Shown here: piece by piece, positions 5,453-6,065 of the stretch | Layout: each line of letters starts with the position of its first letter | How positions within the stretch are numbered: the stretch's first letter is position 1 | Assembly (NCBI GenBank): GCA_951800155.1 | Contig: CATOJL010000086.1 | Span: forward strand, 1-6,065 | From: an uncultured Bacilli bacterium | Lineage (GTDB): Bacteria > Bacillota_I > Bacilli_A > RF39 > UBA660 | Length of the DNA: 6,065 nt | Direction: 5' to 3' | Position numbers and translations under genes: made by a program | The notes under the pieces: generated by a model | What the model saw: the letters and a program-made list of their open reading frames with translations, nothing else | Database searches by the model: none | Told to the model about the DNA's origin: nothing

Positions 5453-6065
5453 ATGTTTACTATTGCGTTAGATTTGTTAAAAGAAATCCATAAACTAGGT
5501 TATATTGCTTATATTGTAGGGGGATATCCTAGAGATAAATATAGAGGAAAATATACAGAAGATATAGATATTTGTACCAATATGCGATTGGAAGAGGTAC
5601 AAAAAAATTTTGAAGTTCCATTCTCTTATCCTAAACTAGGTTCTTTTAAAATTATGTATAAAAATACCTTGTTTGAAGTAACTACTTTTAGAAAAGAAGG
5701 ATCCTATTTAGATTATAGACATCCTTCTGTTGTTGAATTTGTAGATACTTTAGAGGAAGATTTAATAAGAAGGGATTTTGTGATGAATACACTTTGTATC
5801 GATCAAGAAGGAAATTATATTGATTTGCTCGGTTCTAGAAGGGATATTGATAAAAAAATGATACGAGTTGTTGGAAATACAAGAAAAAAACTTATAGAAG
5901 ATCCACTTCGTATTGTTCGGGCCCTTCGTTTTTCTATGAACTTTGGTTTTGCACTCGAAGAAGAGTTAAAAAGTGAAATTGAAAAGAATAAAAAGTATGT
6001 AGAGAAAATATCTATTCAAAAAATAGAGGAAGAAATAGGAAAAATCACTTTGATTGAAAATCAAG
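5453..6065 (+). CDS. cca: CCA tRNA nucleotidyltransferase, N-terminal half (truncated by window edge)
   Basis: Open from ATG 5453 to the right edge (204 complete codons), with AAGGA (5441-5445) 7 bases upstream. It is a class II nucleotidyltransferase. IVGGYPRDKYRGK at residues 21-33, then EDIDICT at 36-42, supply the GG and RD elements and the metal-binding D37 and D39. IRRDFVMNTL (105-114) is the RRDF motif that helps select the ribose/nucleotide. EDPLRIVRALRFSMNFGF (149-166) is the conserved helix of the nucleotide-recognition region. The enzyme adds or repairs the 3' CCA of tRNAs in the cytoplasm without a nucleic-acid template. The related poly(A) polymerase I is less likely in a low-GC Bacillota, but the missing C-terminal half prevents a full check. 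No promoter fits in the 17 bases after the HU terminator, so expression probably comes from read-through. Confidence 0.93.
   Translation, partial: MFTIALDLLKEIHKLGYIAYIVGGYPRDKYRGKYTEDIDICTNMRLEEVQKNFEVPFSYPKLGSFKIMYKNTLFEVTTFRKEGSYLDYRHPSVVEFVDTLEEDLIRRDFVMNTLCIDQEGNYIDLLGSRRDIDKKMIRVVGNTRKKLIEDPLRIVRALRFSMNFGFALEEELKSEIEKNKKYVEKISIQKIEEEIGKITLIENQ

Noticed and set aside
1..6065. CRISPR arrays, tRNA or rRNA genes, riboswitches
   Set aside because: No regularly spaced repeats, cloverleaf-like segments or recognisable riboswitch cores were seen; non-coding gaps are all under 200 bases and are explained by promoters and terminators.

Overview
The window is AT-rich DNA (roughly one third G+C by eye) with purine-rich Shine-Dalgarno sites, A/T-rich hairpin-plus-U terminators and sigma-A-type promoters. 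UGA is used as a stop (end of the deacetylase gene) and tryptophan is encoded by TGG, so the standard bacterial code applies and this is not a Mycoplasma-type genome. An NrnA-type DHH phosphoesterase, a 90-residue HU, a PdaC-like lipoprotein deacetylase and Rpn-family nuclease debris together suggest a low-GC Bacillota, probably an uncultured gut-type member of the Bacilli or an Erysipelotrichales/RF39-like lineage. The lineage is an inference.

Layout. (1) 1-364, +: C-terminal part of an Rpn / PD-(D/E)XK 'transposase' family protein, cut by the left edge. It has a 12-nt tandem-repeat hinge and a strong internal ribosome binding site that could start a separate C-terminal product. (2) 458-1603, +: a predicted cytoplasmic zinc metallopeptidase of the HExxH...E type with an unrecognised C-terminal half, followed by a clear terminator. 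(3) 1777-2733, +: nrnA (nanoRNase/pAp phosphatase) with an excellent extended -10 promoter. (4) 2794-3375, +: a Cys-rich N-terminal segment fused to a CFI-box-CTERM-like domain, with its own promoter. (5) 3344-4982, -: a two-gene, translationally coupled operon of a PdaC-like lipoprotein polysaccharide deacetylase followed by a three-helix membrane protein. Its end runs 32 bp into the 3' end of gene 4 on the opposite strand. (6) 5130-5402, +: HU, divergent from the deacetylase, with a promoter and a strong terminator. (7) 5453 to the right edge, +: the N-terminal half of CCA tRNA nucleotidyltransferase, which appears to depend on read-through of the HU terminator.

The window is mostly housekeeping (RNA turnover, nucleoid, tRNA maturation, cell-wall editing) next to a more accessory left end (Rpn relic and orphan metallopeptidase). 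I do not see a convincing multi-gene novel system. The best leads are the possible intragenic small protein in the Rpn gene, the orphan gluzincin-like peptidase, and the Cys-rich/CFI-box protein.
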